This document shows positions 10,001 to 17,480 of a stretch of 64,000 nucleotides of DNA, piece after piece. The notes beneath the pieces are model-generated. The model made no database searches. It was not told the DNA's origin and saw only the letters and a program-made list of their open reading frames with translations. Each line of letters opens with the position of its first letter. Position 1 is the stretch's first letter. Source of the DNA: Granulicella arctica (GTDB lineage Bacteria; Acidobacteriota; Terriglobia; Terriglobales; Acidobacteriaceae); assembly GCF_025685605.1 (NCBI RefSeq), contig NZ_JAGTUT010000001.1, positions 1,426,001 through 1,490,000 of the forward strand. The letters are read 5' to 3'. A program made the position numbers and the translations under genes.

Positions 10001-10792
10001 GGTGTGGCTCAGGATCAGGACCCGGCAGACTCGAAGAGTCAAAAGTCGCTCTCCAACCAGGACATTCCTCACACGTTTGTCGTGAGCTACCTCTATCAAC
10101 TGCCATTCGGTAAGAACAAGCATTTCCTGAACCATGGAAACCCCGTGCTTGTCTCGCTGATCAGCGGCTTCGAGCTTGGTGGCGTTCAGCGCTACCAGTC
10201 CGGACAGCCGACCTCCTTTGGCTGCGCGGATGGCATCCCGGGCTTCCAGAACTGCATCAAGTTCACACGCCTTCCGGGCTCCCAACTGAAGAGCAATGCA
10301 CGTCATGGCAAGATCAACCCCTTCCGTCAACTTTATGCAGGCGGCAACCTTCCCGCTCCCGATCCCAACGTCGATAGTGAGTTCAATGGTCTGTTTAGAA
10401 GAGATAATGCGGCCTACTCTGCACTGCAGCCGACACCCGCACTCTATAGCCAGAATGAGAGTGCAAATCGTGTCCTGCGGGCCAAGGTGGCCTGCGCTCC
10501 GGACGCGGCAACCCCTAATTGCGATAACGGAGACTTCGAGTTCGGAAACGTCCCGCGGGTTACCGGCGAAGCTCGCAACTATCTCTACACAAACGAAGAC
10601 TTCAGCTTCCTGAAGAAGACGCCAATCGGCGACAACAAAACACTCATCCTCAAGGTGGAAGCACTGAATGCCTTCAACCGGCATGTCTTTTCGACGCCCG
10701 ACCTGAACCCCTACGATTCCACATTTGGTGTGCCTAGCGGGGTCATCAACGGTGCGCGCAGCCTTCAGCTAACGGCTCGGGTGCAGTTCTAA
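7046..10792 (+). CDS. Oar-like TonB-dependent receptor
   Basis: A giant outer-membrane receptor of 1248 residues. I start it at GTG 7046, preceded by an excellent ribosome site (GGAGGA) and followed at once by a Sec signal peptide ending ...LAMA-Q. A longer GTG start at 6977 lacks such a site. After the signal comes a carboxypeptidase-regulatory-like beta-sandwich (about residues 30-115), a plug domain containing ...AEFGRTTGGIENFVTKSG, and a long beta-barrel ending in an aromatic C-terminal strand (ARVQF). It would import bulky substrates across the outer membrane with TonB energy. Placed first in a run with GH51, GH127 and ribokinase genes, it probably takes up arabinose-containing oligosaccharides (inference). 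Confidence 0.9.
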   Translation: MKNRISLSRIVLAFIAVVFSFVASLAMAQTNEGQLAGTVLDSTGAEIANAAISAKNEATGSVYSSTSTSSGSYRFPSISLGRYTITTTATGFKPIINTGVEVRVGTVTAFDVHLTIGGASDTITVASDAPSVETQSSEVGGTVTTQQIVDLPLALGGVGAMRSAESFVFLIPGTAGPGTGNSNNGVFISKIGGGQNFGNEVLLDGASQTRSENGSSFDEEAPSVEAIAEFKITTSTPAAEFGRTTGGIENFVTKSGTNSFHGTAFDIFRNDALDANQWFNNGRQAYYKSINDLTDYNNNARPSDKQNDFGGSFGGPVFIPHVYNGKDKSFFFFAWEQFRQTLGGVATSTVPTLAERGGDFSDQLIGGPTKQNSACDGSAIQNGEIFDPATTRTVNGTQCRSPFITNGKLNVIPQARFSPLASKILAYYPLPTNNALTNNYSLRSSSPINNTTYTVRIDHSIGANDKVYGSYNSRENTRHSPTFLTLPAPVDPSVQTQDFITHFGRAGWDHIFSPSVLNHLNLGFNRSNSINGSIEALSGVNYAQQLGIPNIVTGFPVINISGEQTLSRNQLGDNIDNGIRLNDSVSWQKGRNSFKFGFDYRYQQYSALANDQINGYFNFDGNQTKAAFSGPTLNGTGLGLASFLLGNFDSAGTTIPSHQPRWISAYYAGFVQDDFKVSNNLVLNIGLRYDVDQPRKEATNSTSNFSETAIDPKSGLPGALIFGTNCTNCNKRWAATWFKDFAPRIGFAYTLPNSAGKSVLRGGFSTLYGPLQYSDFGGSTITGYSNPINQNTNGFDASYRIDNGLNPYTVGTNLDPGYYDNGNSAAPVAFSNYIKSSYGRPAQVNQWNLQIQQELAKDLIMTVGYLGSSGAHLKSSEENINNSSKATFALGDILSRQFNFSAPAQGTKAPYAAFNQNAAYVQALRPFPQYDFIATDCCLQNVGHSSYEALIVSVERRFSQGLNLQASYTWSKTITNADSAINVTNGVAQDQDPADSKSQKSLSNQDIPHTFVVSYLYQLPFGKNKHFLNHGNPVLVSLISGFELGGVQRYQSGQPTSFGCADGIPGFQNCIKFTRLPGSQLKSNARHGKINPFRQLYAGGNLPAPDPNVDSEFNGLFRRDNAAYSALQPTPALYSQNESANRVLRAKVACAPDAATPNCDNGDFEFGNVPRVTGEARNYLYTNEDFSFLKKTPIGDNKTLILKVEALNAFNRHVFSTPDLNPYDSTFGVPSGVINGARSLQLTARVQF

Positions 10793-10801
10793 CCAGAACA
10801 G

Positions 10802-11788
10802 ATGAATCCTGTATTTATAGCAGCGTTTGCACTTCTACTACCGGCGATGCCTTTAGGCATCGCCGGTTTTTCGCAGGCTGCTCTTTTCGAAGCGTCCAGG
10901 CAGGCGAGTGCCGACGCCCCCTCTGACAACCTTAAGTTGGGCAACATGCTCCTCAGTCAACATAGATACCCAGAGGCAATGGAACATTATGAGGCCATTC
11001 TTTCACTCAACATGCATGATGAAGAAGCGCGTCGAAATGAGCTTGCTGCTTCGGTCGCGCTTGCGCTCCAGGCGAGACGCGAGGGAAACCAGGAGGCGGC
11101 GTTGGGTTGTCTTCAGCATGCCCGAGAATATCTGCCCGACGATCCGACATTGCTGACAGACCTAGGCATCCAGGCGCAATTCGTACATCAGCTTCCGCTG
11201 GCTCAGGAAGTCCTTGTCAACGCGTTGAAGCTAAAACCCGGTGACCTCACTGCGACGTATGCGCTCGCCCGGGTTGAGACAGATCGCCAGCAATTCCCGT
11301 CCGCCGAGGCGCATATGCGGGAGTATCTCCAGGCTAAACCGGACGACGCTACAGCGCACTTTGGGCTTGGACATCTACTGTATATGGAGCAACGGCTTGA
11401 AGAGGCTCGAACTGAGTTTCAGACCTCGATCGAACTTCAACCCGCTCAAAGCGAATCGTATTACCAACTCGGCCAGATGGACCTTGACGCACATCGAGAT
11501 GCGGAATCCCGGCTACTGTTTGAAAAAACGTTGAAGCGCGATGCGCATCATGGTGGAGCCCTCACCGGGATGGGCATCGTCTCATATCGTGCGAAGGAGT
11601 TCGCCATCGCACGTGATCAGCTTATGGCTGCCGTTCAAAGCTCTCCAGACTATCAGCCGGCTCACTATTATCTCGGGCTGACGCTTGCACGCCTGGGCGA
11701 CAAGGAAGCTTCGGATCGCGAGCTGACCCTCGCGACACAGCTGGCCGCGGCACAGCAGGCGCCAGCTCGTCCTCAAACTCAGCCGTAG
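10802..11788 (+). CDS. Exported TPR protein of the arabinose-glycan locus
   Basis: A 328-residue protein with a predicted Sec signal peptide (about residues 1-26, rich in Ala/Leu) followed by about eight TPR units, for example DNLKLGNMLLSQHRYPEA and later copies. The ATG lies 9 nt after the receptor stop, with a poor ribosome site, suggesting coupling to receptor translation. Codons 14-24 coincide with a rho-independent terminator hairpin (separate entry). It probably acts as a periplasmic scaffold for the receptor or glycosidases; no catalytic motif is present. A downstream start is possible but would lose the signal peptide. Confidence 0.82.
   Translation: MNPVFIAAFALLLPAMPLGIAGFSQAALFEASRQASADAPSDNLKLGNMLLSQHRYPEAMEHYEAILSLNMHDEEARRNELAASVALALQARREGNQEAALGCLQHAREYLPDDPTLLTDLGIQAQFVHQLPLAQEVLVNALKLKPGDLTATYALARVETDRQQFPSAEAHMREYLQAKPDDATAHFGLGHLLYMEQRLEEARTEFQTSIELQPAQSESYYQLGQMDLDAHRDAESRLLFEKTLKRDAHHGGALTGMGIVSYRAKEFAIARDQLMAAVQSSPDYQPAHYYLGLTLARLGDKEASDRELTLATQLAAAQQAPARPQTQP
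10841..10871 (+). terminator. Intragenic rho-independent terminator
   Basis: An 11-bp perfect GC-rich stem (CCGGCGATGCC / GGCATCGCCGG), a 4-nt loop and TTTTT. It follows the receptor stop by 48 nt yet lies inside the start of the TPR gene. It may lower expression of downstream genes relative to the receptor unless ribosomes translating the TPR gene keep it open. Confidence 0.8.
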
Positions 11789-11866
11789 TACTTGCTGCGG
11801 TTTTCCTGTCGCGTGGCTGTCTGCCTCCGGCTTTAGAATGGCACGGCCCACAGTAACGGAGGCATC

Positions 11867-13930
11867 ATGCGCACGACCTACTTTCACCTACGGCCTGGAT
11901 TCACAAACTCCTTATTGCTAGCGACGATCTGCATCGCCATTGCTGGCCCGCTCTGCGCGCAGATGACAGAATCAGCGCCCATCGCGACTGCACCTATTGC
12001 GATCAGGGTAACCCGGCCTGCAACGGAGCAGGTGATCTCCCCGATGTTGTTCGGGAGCTTTCTCGAACCTATCGGTCACTCGACATACGGCGGCCTCTGG
12101 GCGGACGCAGTCGAAAATCCGAGCTTTGAAGAAGGTTTGTGGTCGGCAGGCAACGTCGATTCCATGTTGCACGCGCACCCGGAGTTACGTCGCGCGTCGC
12201 AGCTTGGATTACCTCTTCCGTGGCAGCCGCTCGATCAGTCTCAAGGCGCACGCTATCTGCCGGTGCGAGGCGATGCTGCAAACTCGGCACAGTCCGTGCT
12301 GATCATGGCCATGCCGGATAAAGAGGTCGGTATCCTCCAGGAGGTTTATCTGCCGGTACAGCGAGAGTTGAGCTACAAAGGCAGCCTGTGGGTGAAGCAT
12401 GTACAGGGTGGCGATGCGGTATCGCTGACGCTGCGGCGCCACGCTCATCCCGACCAGATACTTGCTTCAGCCAGCATCCAGGCCACCTCTGCCGAGTGGA
12501 AGAAGTACATGTTCTCCCTTGATCTAAAACCGAACACTGTGGAGCGACTTGAACCCGTGGACCTTGTGCTTTCGATCACGAACGAAGCGCGGATCCAGGT
12601 AGATAATGTGTCGCTCAATCCGGCCGATGCGGTCGACGGTATGGATCCAGAGGTGATTGACATGGCTCGGGAGCTTCATTCGCCGGTGCTACGATTCGGT
12701 GGCAACTTCACTTCCGCGTATGACTGGCACGACGGCATCGGGCCGCTCGACAAACGCGTCTCAAAGCTCAACCTCTCGTGGGGCATTCCCGAGTACAACA
12801 CCTTCGGAACGGACGAGTTTCTTCGCTTCTGCGAGCTGATCCATTCGCAACCACAGGTGGCGCTCAATCTCGGAACGGGTACACCGGCACAGGCTGGCGA
12901 GTGGGTTCACTATATCGACCAGCATTGGGAGCGCCACAAGGGTGGGCTGCTCTGGGAGATGGGCAACGAGCTATGGGGCGACTTCCAGACCGGCTATCCG
13001 ACGATTACCCGCGTTGCTCCCCTGACGCTGAGCTACAGCCAGGCTATCCGCAAGGTTGATCCACGAGCCGTGCTGATTGCTACGGGCGGTGACGAGGATT
13101 CCTATCGTGATTGGAACGCGAAGCAGCTCAGTAATCCGGCAGGAACCTTCAACTTTCTTTCAACACACTTCGTCGTCAACGATGCCGTACAGATGCCTCA
13201 TGCGTCGAGCGAGTTCCGAACGATGGCGGCTCTGGCGCTGCCGTGGGGGCTTGCAGAGCGCATGCGAGCCATCAAGCAGCAGGCCGGAGAGGCTGGCCAT
13301 CCGGATGCGCGAGTAGCCTTCACCGAGTGGTTGATGATCTCGAATGACCATACAGGCCCTAACTATACGAACATGGGTGGCGCTCTGTTTGCGGCTGGAT
13401 TCCTGAATATGGTGATGCGGAACGCTGACACCGTAAGCATCTCCGACATGACGGGAATCCTCGAGTTTGGGGGCATCTGGAAGAAGCGCGGGCAGGTGTA
13501 TGGAGCACCGGCTTACTGGGTGCTACGCACGCTTGCGAGCGCGAAGCCACATACTCTTCTCACCGTCTCGACGACATCGCCGACATACTCGATCAAGCGT
13601 GGTGTAAATCGACTGCCAGAGATTGCGGAGGTGCCGTATCTCGATGTGGTTGCTACCGTATCCGAAGATAAGAGCAAGCTGCTGCTGATGTGTGTGAATC
13701 GCCACCTGGTCCGACCTGAAACAGCGACGATTGATCTTACGGCTCTCGGCATCGCCGGGGGTATGGCGAAGGTGACTACGCTCACATCGGAGAATATCCT
13801 GACCGAGAACGATGAAGAGGAGCCAAATCGCATCATTCCAATTGTGCATAATGAAACCGTACAGGCTACGTTCAGCCATACCTTTCCCAATGCCAGCGTG
13901 ACGCTCATTGAGATCCCTCTTTCGAAGTAG
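11867..13930 (+). CDS. GH51 alpha-L-arabinofuranosidase, exported
   Basis: A 687-residue secreted glycosidase with a Sec signal ending near residue 32 (LCA-Q) and a good ribosome site (GGAGG) before ATG 11867. Features of family GH51 are an N-terminal segment LFGSFLEPIGHSTYGGLWA, a carbohydrate-binding-like insert (about 110-245), the acid/base motif WEMGNELWG with Glu368, and the nucleophile motif AFTEWLM with Glu487. It would remove alpha-linked arabinofuranose from arabinans, arabinoxylans or arabinogalactans by a retaining mechanism, probably in the periplasm. It sits between the TPR gene and the GH127 gene in the same orientation. Confidence 0.92.
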   Translation: MRTTYFHLRPGFTNSLLLATICIAIAGPLCAQMTESAPIATAPIAIRVTRPATEQVISPMLFGSFLEPIGHSTYGGLWADAVENPSFEEGLWSAGNVDSMLHAHPELRRASQLGLPLPWQPLDQSQGARYLPVRGDAANSAQSVLIMAMPDKEVGILQEVYLPVQRELSYKGSLWVKHVQGGDAVSLTLRRHAHPDQILASASIQATSAEWKKYMFSLDLKPNTVERLEPVDLVLSITNEARIQVDNVSLNPADAVDGMDPEVIDMARELHSPVLRFGGNFTSAYDWHDGIGPLDKRVSKLNLSWGIPEYNTFGTDEFLRFCELIHSQPQVALNLGTGTPAQAGEWVHYIDQHWERHKGGLLWEMGNELWGDFQTGYPTITRVAPLTLSYSQAIRKVDPRAVLIATGGDEDSYRDWNAKQLSNPAGTFNFLSTHFVVNDAVQMPHASSEFRTMAALALPWGLAERMRAIKQQAGEAGHPDARVAFTEWLMISNDHTGPNYTNMGGALFAAGFLNMVMRNADTVSISDMTGILEFGGIWKKRGQVYGAPAYWVLRTLASAKPHTLLTVSTTSPTYSIKRGVNRLPEIAEVPYLDVVATVSEDKSKLLLMCVNRHLVRPETATIDLTALGIAGGMAKVTTLTSENILTENDEEEPNRIIPIVHNETVQATFSHTFPNASVTLIEIPLSK

Positions 13931-13952
13931 GTCAACATATCTGGAGTTGTCA

Positions 13953-16058
13953 ATGATGATGGGATGTGGATTGGGGCTGCTCGCCATGGCAGTGATCTTG
14001 GATGTAAGCGCGGTTGCGCAGACTACAGGCGAGCTGAAGCCGCAGCGAGCAGTTGTAGCGAATCGTGCTCCGTTGGCAGCGAATGCCTACGATCCCTTGC
14101 CGCTTGGCGCGATTGAACCGAGAGGCTGGCTGGCGGATCAACTACACATTCAGGCGAATGGGTTGACCGGTCATCTGGACGAGTTCTGGGCGGATGTCAG
14201 CGCGAAGAGCGCGTGGCTTGGCGGCGATGGCGAGGCATGGGAGCGTGGTCCTTACTTCGTTGATGGTCTGCTGCCGCTGGCATATGAACTACACGACGCG
14301 AAGCTGATCGGCAAGGCGGATCAATGGATGAACTGGACGCTTGAACATCAACAACCGAGCGGGCAAATAGGCCCTAAGAGCAATGACGACTGGTGGCCGC
14401 GCATGGTCATGCTGAAGGTACTGACTCAATACGCTGAGGTGACTGGTGATCCGCGTGTCGAGCCGCTGATGGCACGCTACTTTGACTTCGAGCTGCGAGA
14501 GCTGCCGAAACGACCGCTCGAAAGCTGGGGAAGATATCGATGGCAGGACAATGCGCTTACGGTGCTGTGGCTCTATAACCGCAATGGTGACCCAAAGCTG
14601 CTGAAGCTGGCGAACCTGCTACGGACGCAGGGCTTTGACTGGAAGGCCAGCTTCGCGGACTTTCAATTCAAGGGTAAGCAGACGCGTGAGTCACTGGGCT
14701 TTGACCAGGGGATGCACAACAATCCAGAGCGGGCGATGCAGGCGCATGGGGTCAACAATGCGATGGCTCTGAAGGCTTCGCCGCTGAGTTGGCTGATGAC
14801 CAGGGACGCGGGTGACAAGCACGCCCTCTATGAACAGATTGGCGATCTCGAGAAGTATCACCTGCTTCCAAACGGGATGTACTCGGGCGACGAGCATCTG
14901 TCCGGCGACAATCCTTCGCAAGGTGTTGAGCTGTGTACGGTGGTCGAGAGCATGTTCTCGTGGGAGGAGAATCTTGCGGTGATGGGCGATGCGCGCTTTG
15001 CCGATCGGCTGGAGCGCGTCGCATTCAACGCGCTGCCCGGGACGATCTCGGATGACATGTGGTCGCATCAGTATGACCAGCAGCCGAACCAGATATCCTG
15101 CACGCGAGGCGAGCGGCAATGGAGCACGAATGGACCAGATTCCAACTTGTTCGGGTTGGAGCCACACTTTGGATGTTGCACGGCGAACATGCACCAGGGC
15201 TGGCCTAAATTCACCGGGAGCCTTTGGATGGCGACTCGCGATGGTGGACTAGTGGCGACGGCCTACGCTCCAAGCCATGTGCGTGTCGACCTGCCTGGAC
15301 ACGACAGGAAGCTGCAAAGCTTCAGCGTGGATGAGGAGACCGAGTACCCATTCCGTGGCTCGATTCACTTTACGATTCATACTCCACGGGCGATTGAGTT
15401 GCCGGTCGTAGTGCGGATTCCGGGATGGGCGGACTCGATGACGCTGTCGATCAATGGTGGGCCCGCGCAGGAGGTCGAGCCAGTCTGTGTAAGGGACACT
15501 TTTGACGGGCGTCTACAGGCTGCCGGAAAAGTAGATACGTGTTCCTTCCATGCGATCCGGCGCGTGTGGAAGGATGGGGCTCGGGTCGATCTCACGTTGC
15601 CTATGCAGCCTCGTGTCACGCGCTGGTATCACCAGTCGGCGGCTGTGGAACGTGGGCCGCTGCTGTTCTCGTTGAAGATGGATACGGACTGGAACAAGCT
15701 GGCGCAGCATGGCGAGATGTCGGCGGACTGGCAGCTCAAGTCGGATACGCCGTGGAACTATGCTTTGGAGTTGAACGCTGCTGCTCCTGCGAAGAGCCTC
15801 ACGGTGCACGAGATGCCGCTTGGTTCGGTGCCGTTCAGCGCGAAGACGCCTCCTGTCGAGATGACGGTAGAAGGCAGGCTGCTGCCGGGTTGGACTGTGG
15901 ATGAGAACTCGGCTGGGCCTCTGCCTCAGAGTCCGGTGAGTAGTTCGCAGCCACGGAGCTTGTTGGAGTTGATTCCCTACGCTGCGGCAAAGCTGCGGAT
16001 CACAGCCTTCCCGGTGCTTGCGCCGGATGAGGTCGCACCTCATGCAAGCGGTCGCTGA
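13953..16058 (+). CDS. GH127-type (DUF1680) beta-L-arabinofuranosidase, exported
   Basis: About 701 residues from ATG 13953, preceded by GGAG and followed by a hydrophobic signal peptide ending ...AVAQ. A longer start at 13908 would overlap the GH51 gene. It belongs to the DUF1680 group (GH127/GH146). The unusual zinc-cysteine active site is visible: Glu326-x-Cys328 in GVELC, and the double cysteine Cys408-Cys409 in FGCCTAN. These enzymes release beta-L-arabinofuranose, for example from hydroxyproline-linked arabinooligosaccharides of plant cell-wall proteins. With GH51 in the same run it suggests both arabinose linkage types are attacked. Exact family number and linkage are inferred. Confidence 0.88.
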   Translation: MMMGCGLGLLAMAVILDVSAVAQTTGELKPQRAVVANRAPLAANAYDPLPLGAIEPRGWLADQLHIQANGLTGHLDEFWADVSAKSAWLGGDGEAWERGPYFVDGLLPLAYELHDAKLIGKADQWMNWTLEHQQPSGQIGPKSNDDWWPRMVMLKVLTQYAEVTGDPRVEPLMARYFDFELRELPKRPLESWGRYRWQDNALTVLWLYNRNGDPKLLKLANLLRTQGFDWKASFADFQFKGKQTRESLGFDQGMHNNPERAMQAHGVNNAMALKASPLSWLMTRDAGDKHALYEQIGDLEKYHLLPNGMYSGDEHLSGDNPSQGVELCTVVESMFSWEENLAVMGDARFADRLERVAFNALPGTISDDMWSHQYDQQPNQISCTRGERQWSTNGPDSNLFGLEPHFGCCTANMHQGWPKFTGSLWMATRDGGLVATAYAPSHVRVDLPGHDRKLQSFSVDEETEYPFRGSIHFTIHTPRAIELPVVVRIPGWADSMTLSINGGPAQEVEPVCVRDTFDGRLQAAGKVDTCSFHAIRRVWKDGARVDLTLPMQPRVTRWYHQSAAVERGPLLFSLKMDTDWNKLAQHGEMSADWQLKSDTPWNYALELNAAAPAKSLTVHEMPLGSVPFSAKTPPVEMTVEGRLLPGWTVDENSAGPLPQSPVSSSQPRSLLELIPYAAAKLRITAFPVLAPDEVAPHASGR

Positions 16059-16067
16059 GGCGTGCCT

Positions 16068-16994
16068 ATGACTACAGCTAAGCCGGTGATTGTCGTCGGC
16101 AGCCTGAACGTAGACCTGGTAGTTGTGGCCGAGCGGTTTGTTACTCCCGGCGAGACAATGCTGGGAAAAAGCTTTCGGGTGGTTTCCGGCGGGAAGGGTG
16201 CGAATCAGGCGGCGGCTTCGGCGCGGCTTGGCTATCCAACGCAGCTCTTTGGGCGTGTTGGCGATGATGGTTTCGGGTCTCGATTGATTGGCGACCTGGA
16301 GGCTGCGGGCGTCGACGTGAGCGGGGTTGGAAGCGTCCCGGGAAGCACGGGCACGGCCTTGATCACGACGGTGGCGAGCGGTGAGAACTCGATCGTTATC
16401 GTTCCGGGGGCCAATGGGACCATCGGACCGAACGACATCGACGGCTGGTGGCCAACTATCCATGAGGCAGGCATAGTGCTAGCGCAGCTTGAGATTCCGA
16501 TGGATGCTGTCGAGCACCTGGCGAAGCTTTGTGCAGAGGCCTCGATTCCCTTCATGCTTGACCCAGCTCCGGCTCAGGGATTATCGGCGGCGCTGCTCAG
16601 CAAAGTCGCGTGGCTTACCCCGAATGAGAGTGAGGTGCTTGCTCTGACCGGGCGTGATCTGATCGGGGCGGAAGAGCCTGCTTTGCTTAAGGTCGCAGGG
16701 CACTTTCTAGACCTGGGGGTGGACGGGGTGGTGCTGAAGCTTGGGGCGCGGGGGGCTTACGTGGCTACCGCGAAGGAGCAGCGGTGGGTCCGTCCGTTTG
16801 TAGTGGAGGCGGTGGATACGACGGCGGCAGGGGATGCGTTCAACGGAGCGTTTGCGGCTTCGTTGCTGCGATTACATGATCCCTTCAGAGCGGCCCAGGT
16901 CGCTGCTGCGGCAGCGGCACTCTCAACAACGGTTCCTGGAGCTATTCCGTCGATGCCCAGCCTCCAGCAGGTTGAAGCATTATTAGAGGTCTGA
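16068..16994 (+). CDS. rbsK: Ribokinase (PfkB family)
   Basis: A 308-residue sugar kinase. It has the N-terminal GSLNVDLV strand, the substrate motif GGKGANQA and the C-terminal PfkB signature DTTAAGDAFNGAF, containing the catalytic Asp and anion hole. It transfers phosphate from ATP to the 5-OH of D-ribose or a related pentose in the cytoplasm. I start at ATG 16068 because GAGG lies 7 nt upstream; a GTG at 16062 is possible. It follows the GH127 gene by 9 nt and should be co-transcribed. No pentose isomerase or ribulokinase gene is present, so the true substrate in this arabinose locus is uncertain. Confidence 0.88.
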   Translation: MTTAKPVIVVGSLNVDLVVVAERFVTPGETMLGKSFRVVSGGKGANQAAASARLGYPTQLFGRVGDDGFGSRLIGDLEAAGVDVSGVGSVPGSTGTALITTVASGENSIVIVPGANGTIGPNDIDGWWPTIHEAGIVLAQLEIPMDAVEHLAKLCAEASIPFMLDPAPAQGLSAALLSKVAWLTPNESEVLALTGRDLIGAEEPALLKVAGHFLDLGVDGVVLKLGARGAYVATAKEQRWVRPFVVEAVDTTAAGDAFNGAFAASLLRLHDPFRAAQVAAAAAALSTTVPGAIPSMPSLQQVEALLEV

Positions 16995-17028
16995 GTGTTG
17001 CAGCTATCCTCTAACCTCAGCCCCAACC

Positions 17029-17070
17029 TGTCATCCTGAGCGAGTCCAAGGACCTACGGTTGCCCTTGCT
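17029..17070 (+). repeat. Dispersed intergenic element, copy 1
   Basis: Begins TGTCATCCTGAGCGAG and continues through AAGGACCTACGGTTG. A reverse-oriented relative lies at 50144-50178. From memory, this kind of sequence recurs between genes of Acidobacteriaceae; its function is unknown. Confidence 0.55.
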
Positions 17071-17140
17071 CTTCTAGTGGTCAACTCGACGAGAACCCGC
17101 GTCTGTCTCCACGTCACGCTACCCAAAACAATCCCCGCAC

Positions 17141-17244
17141 AACTTGACAAACTTGACTCCTAGGACCCCCACCCATCCAGCCTGAAGTTCACTTGGCACG
17201 AATCAAGTCCAGACCTAAGTACATAGTTATGAAGACTTTGGACT
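17141..17244. repeat. Intergenic tandem unit, copy 1
   Basis: Part of the 473-nt gene-free gap after ribokinase. The unit starts with AACTTGACAAACTTGAC (17141-17157) and ends with TCAAGTCCAGACCTAAG (17203-17219), a variable 12-nt stretch, and AAGACTTTGGACT (17232-17244). AGTCCA and TGGACT near the end can pair as a hairpin. Confidence 0.65.
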
Positions 17245-17329
17245 TATAGAAAAAATATCAAAACGCTCGAAAACACCCGGAACCAACGCCAGAGGTTTTA
17301 TCAGCAAGCCCCGAAAATAAAGCTGAGGA

Positions 17330-17443
17330 AGTTGACAAACTCGACCGCGAAACACCCTTCATAATCCAAATCAGGCCGCCCAGGCTGGACTGACTACGTA
17401 GTCAAGTCCAGACCTAAGCCACCTTCTTTCAAGACTTTGGACT
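17330..17443. repeat. Intergenic tandem unit, copy 2
   Basis: Repeats copy 1 with an offset of about 190-200 nt: AGTTGACAAACTCGAC (17330-17345), TCAAGTCCAGACCTAAG (17402-17418) and AAGACTTTGGACT (17431-17443). It adds a perfect 12-nt palindrome GACTACGTAGTC (17392-17403) flanked by TGGACT and AGTCCA. It lies just downstream of the second receptor gene on its strand. Confidence 0.65.
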
Positions 17444-17449
17444 CCAGAA

Positions 17450-17480
17450 AGAAAATAAAAGGTCTCTCTAATAGAGGACC
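17450..17480 (-). terminator. Terminator of the second TonB receptor gene
   Basis: Read on the minus strand, GGTCCTCT-ATTAG-AGAGaCC forms a stem with one bulge followed by TTTTATTTTC. The hairpin overlaps the receptor stop codon, so the last codons are part of the terminator. Confidence 0.65.
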
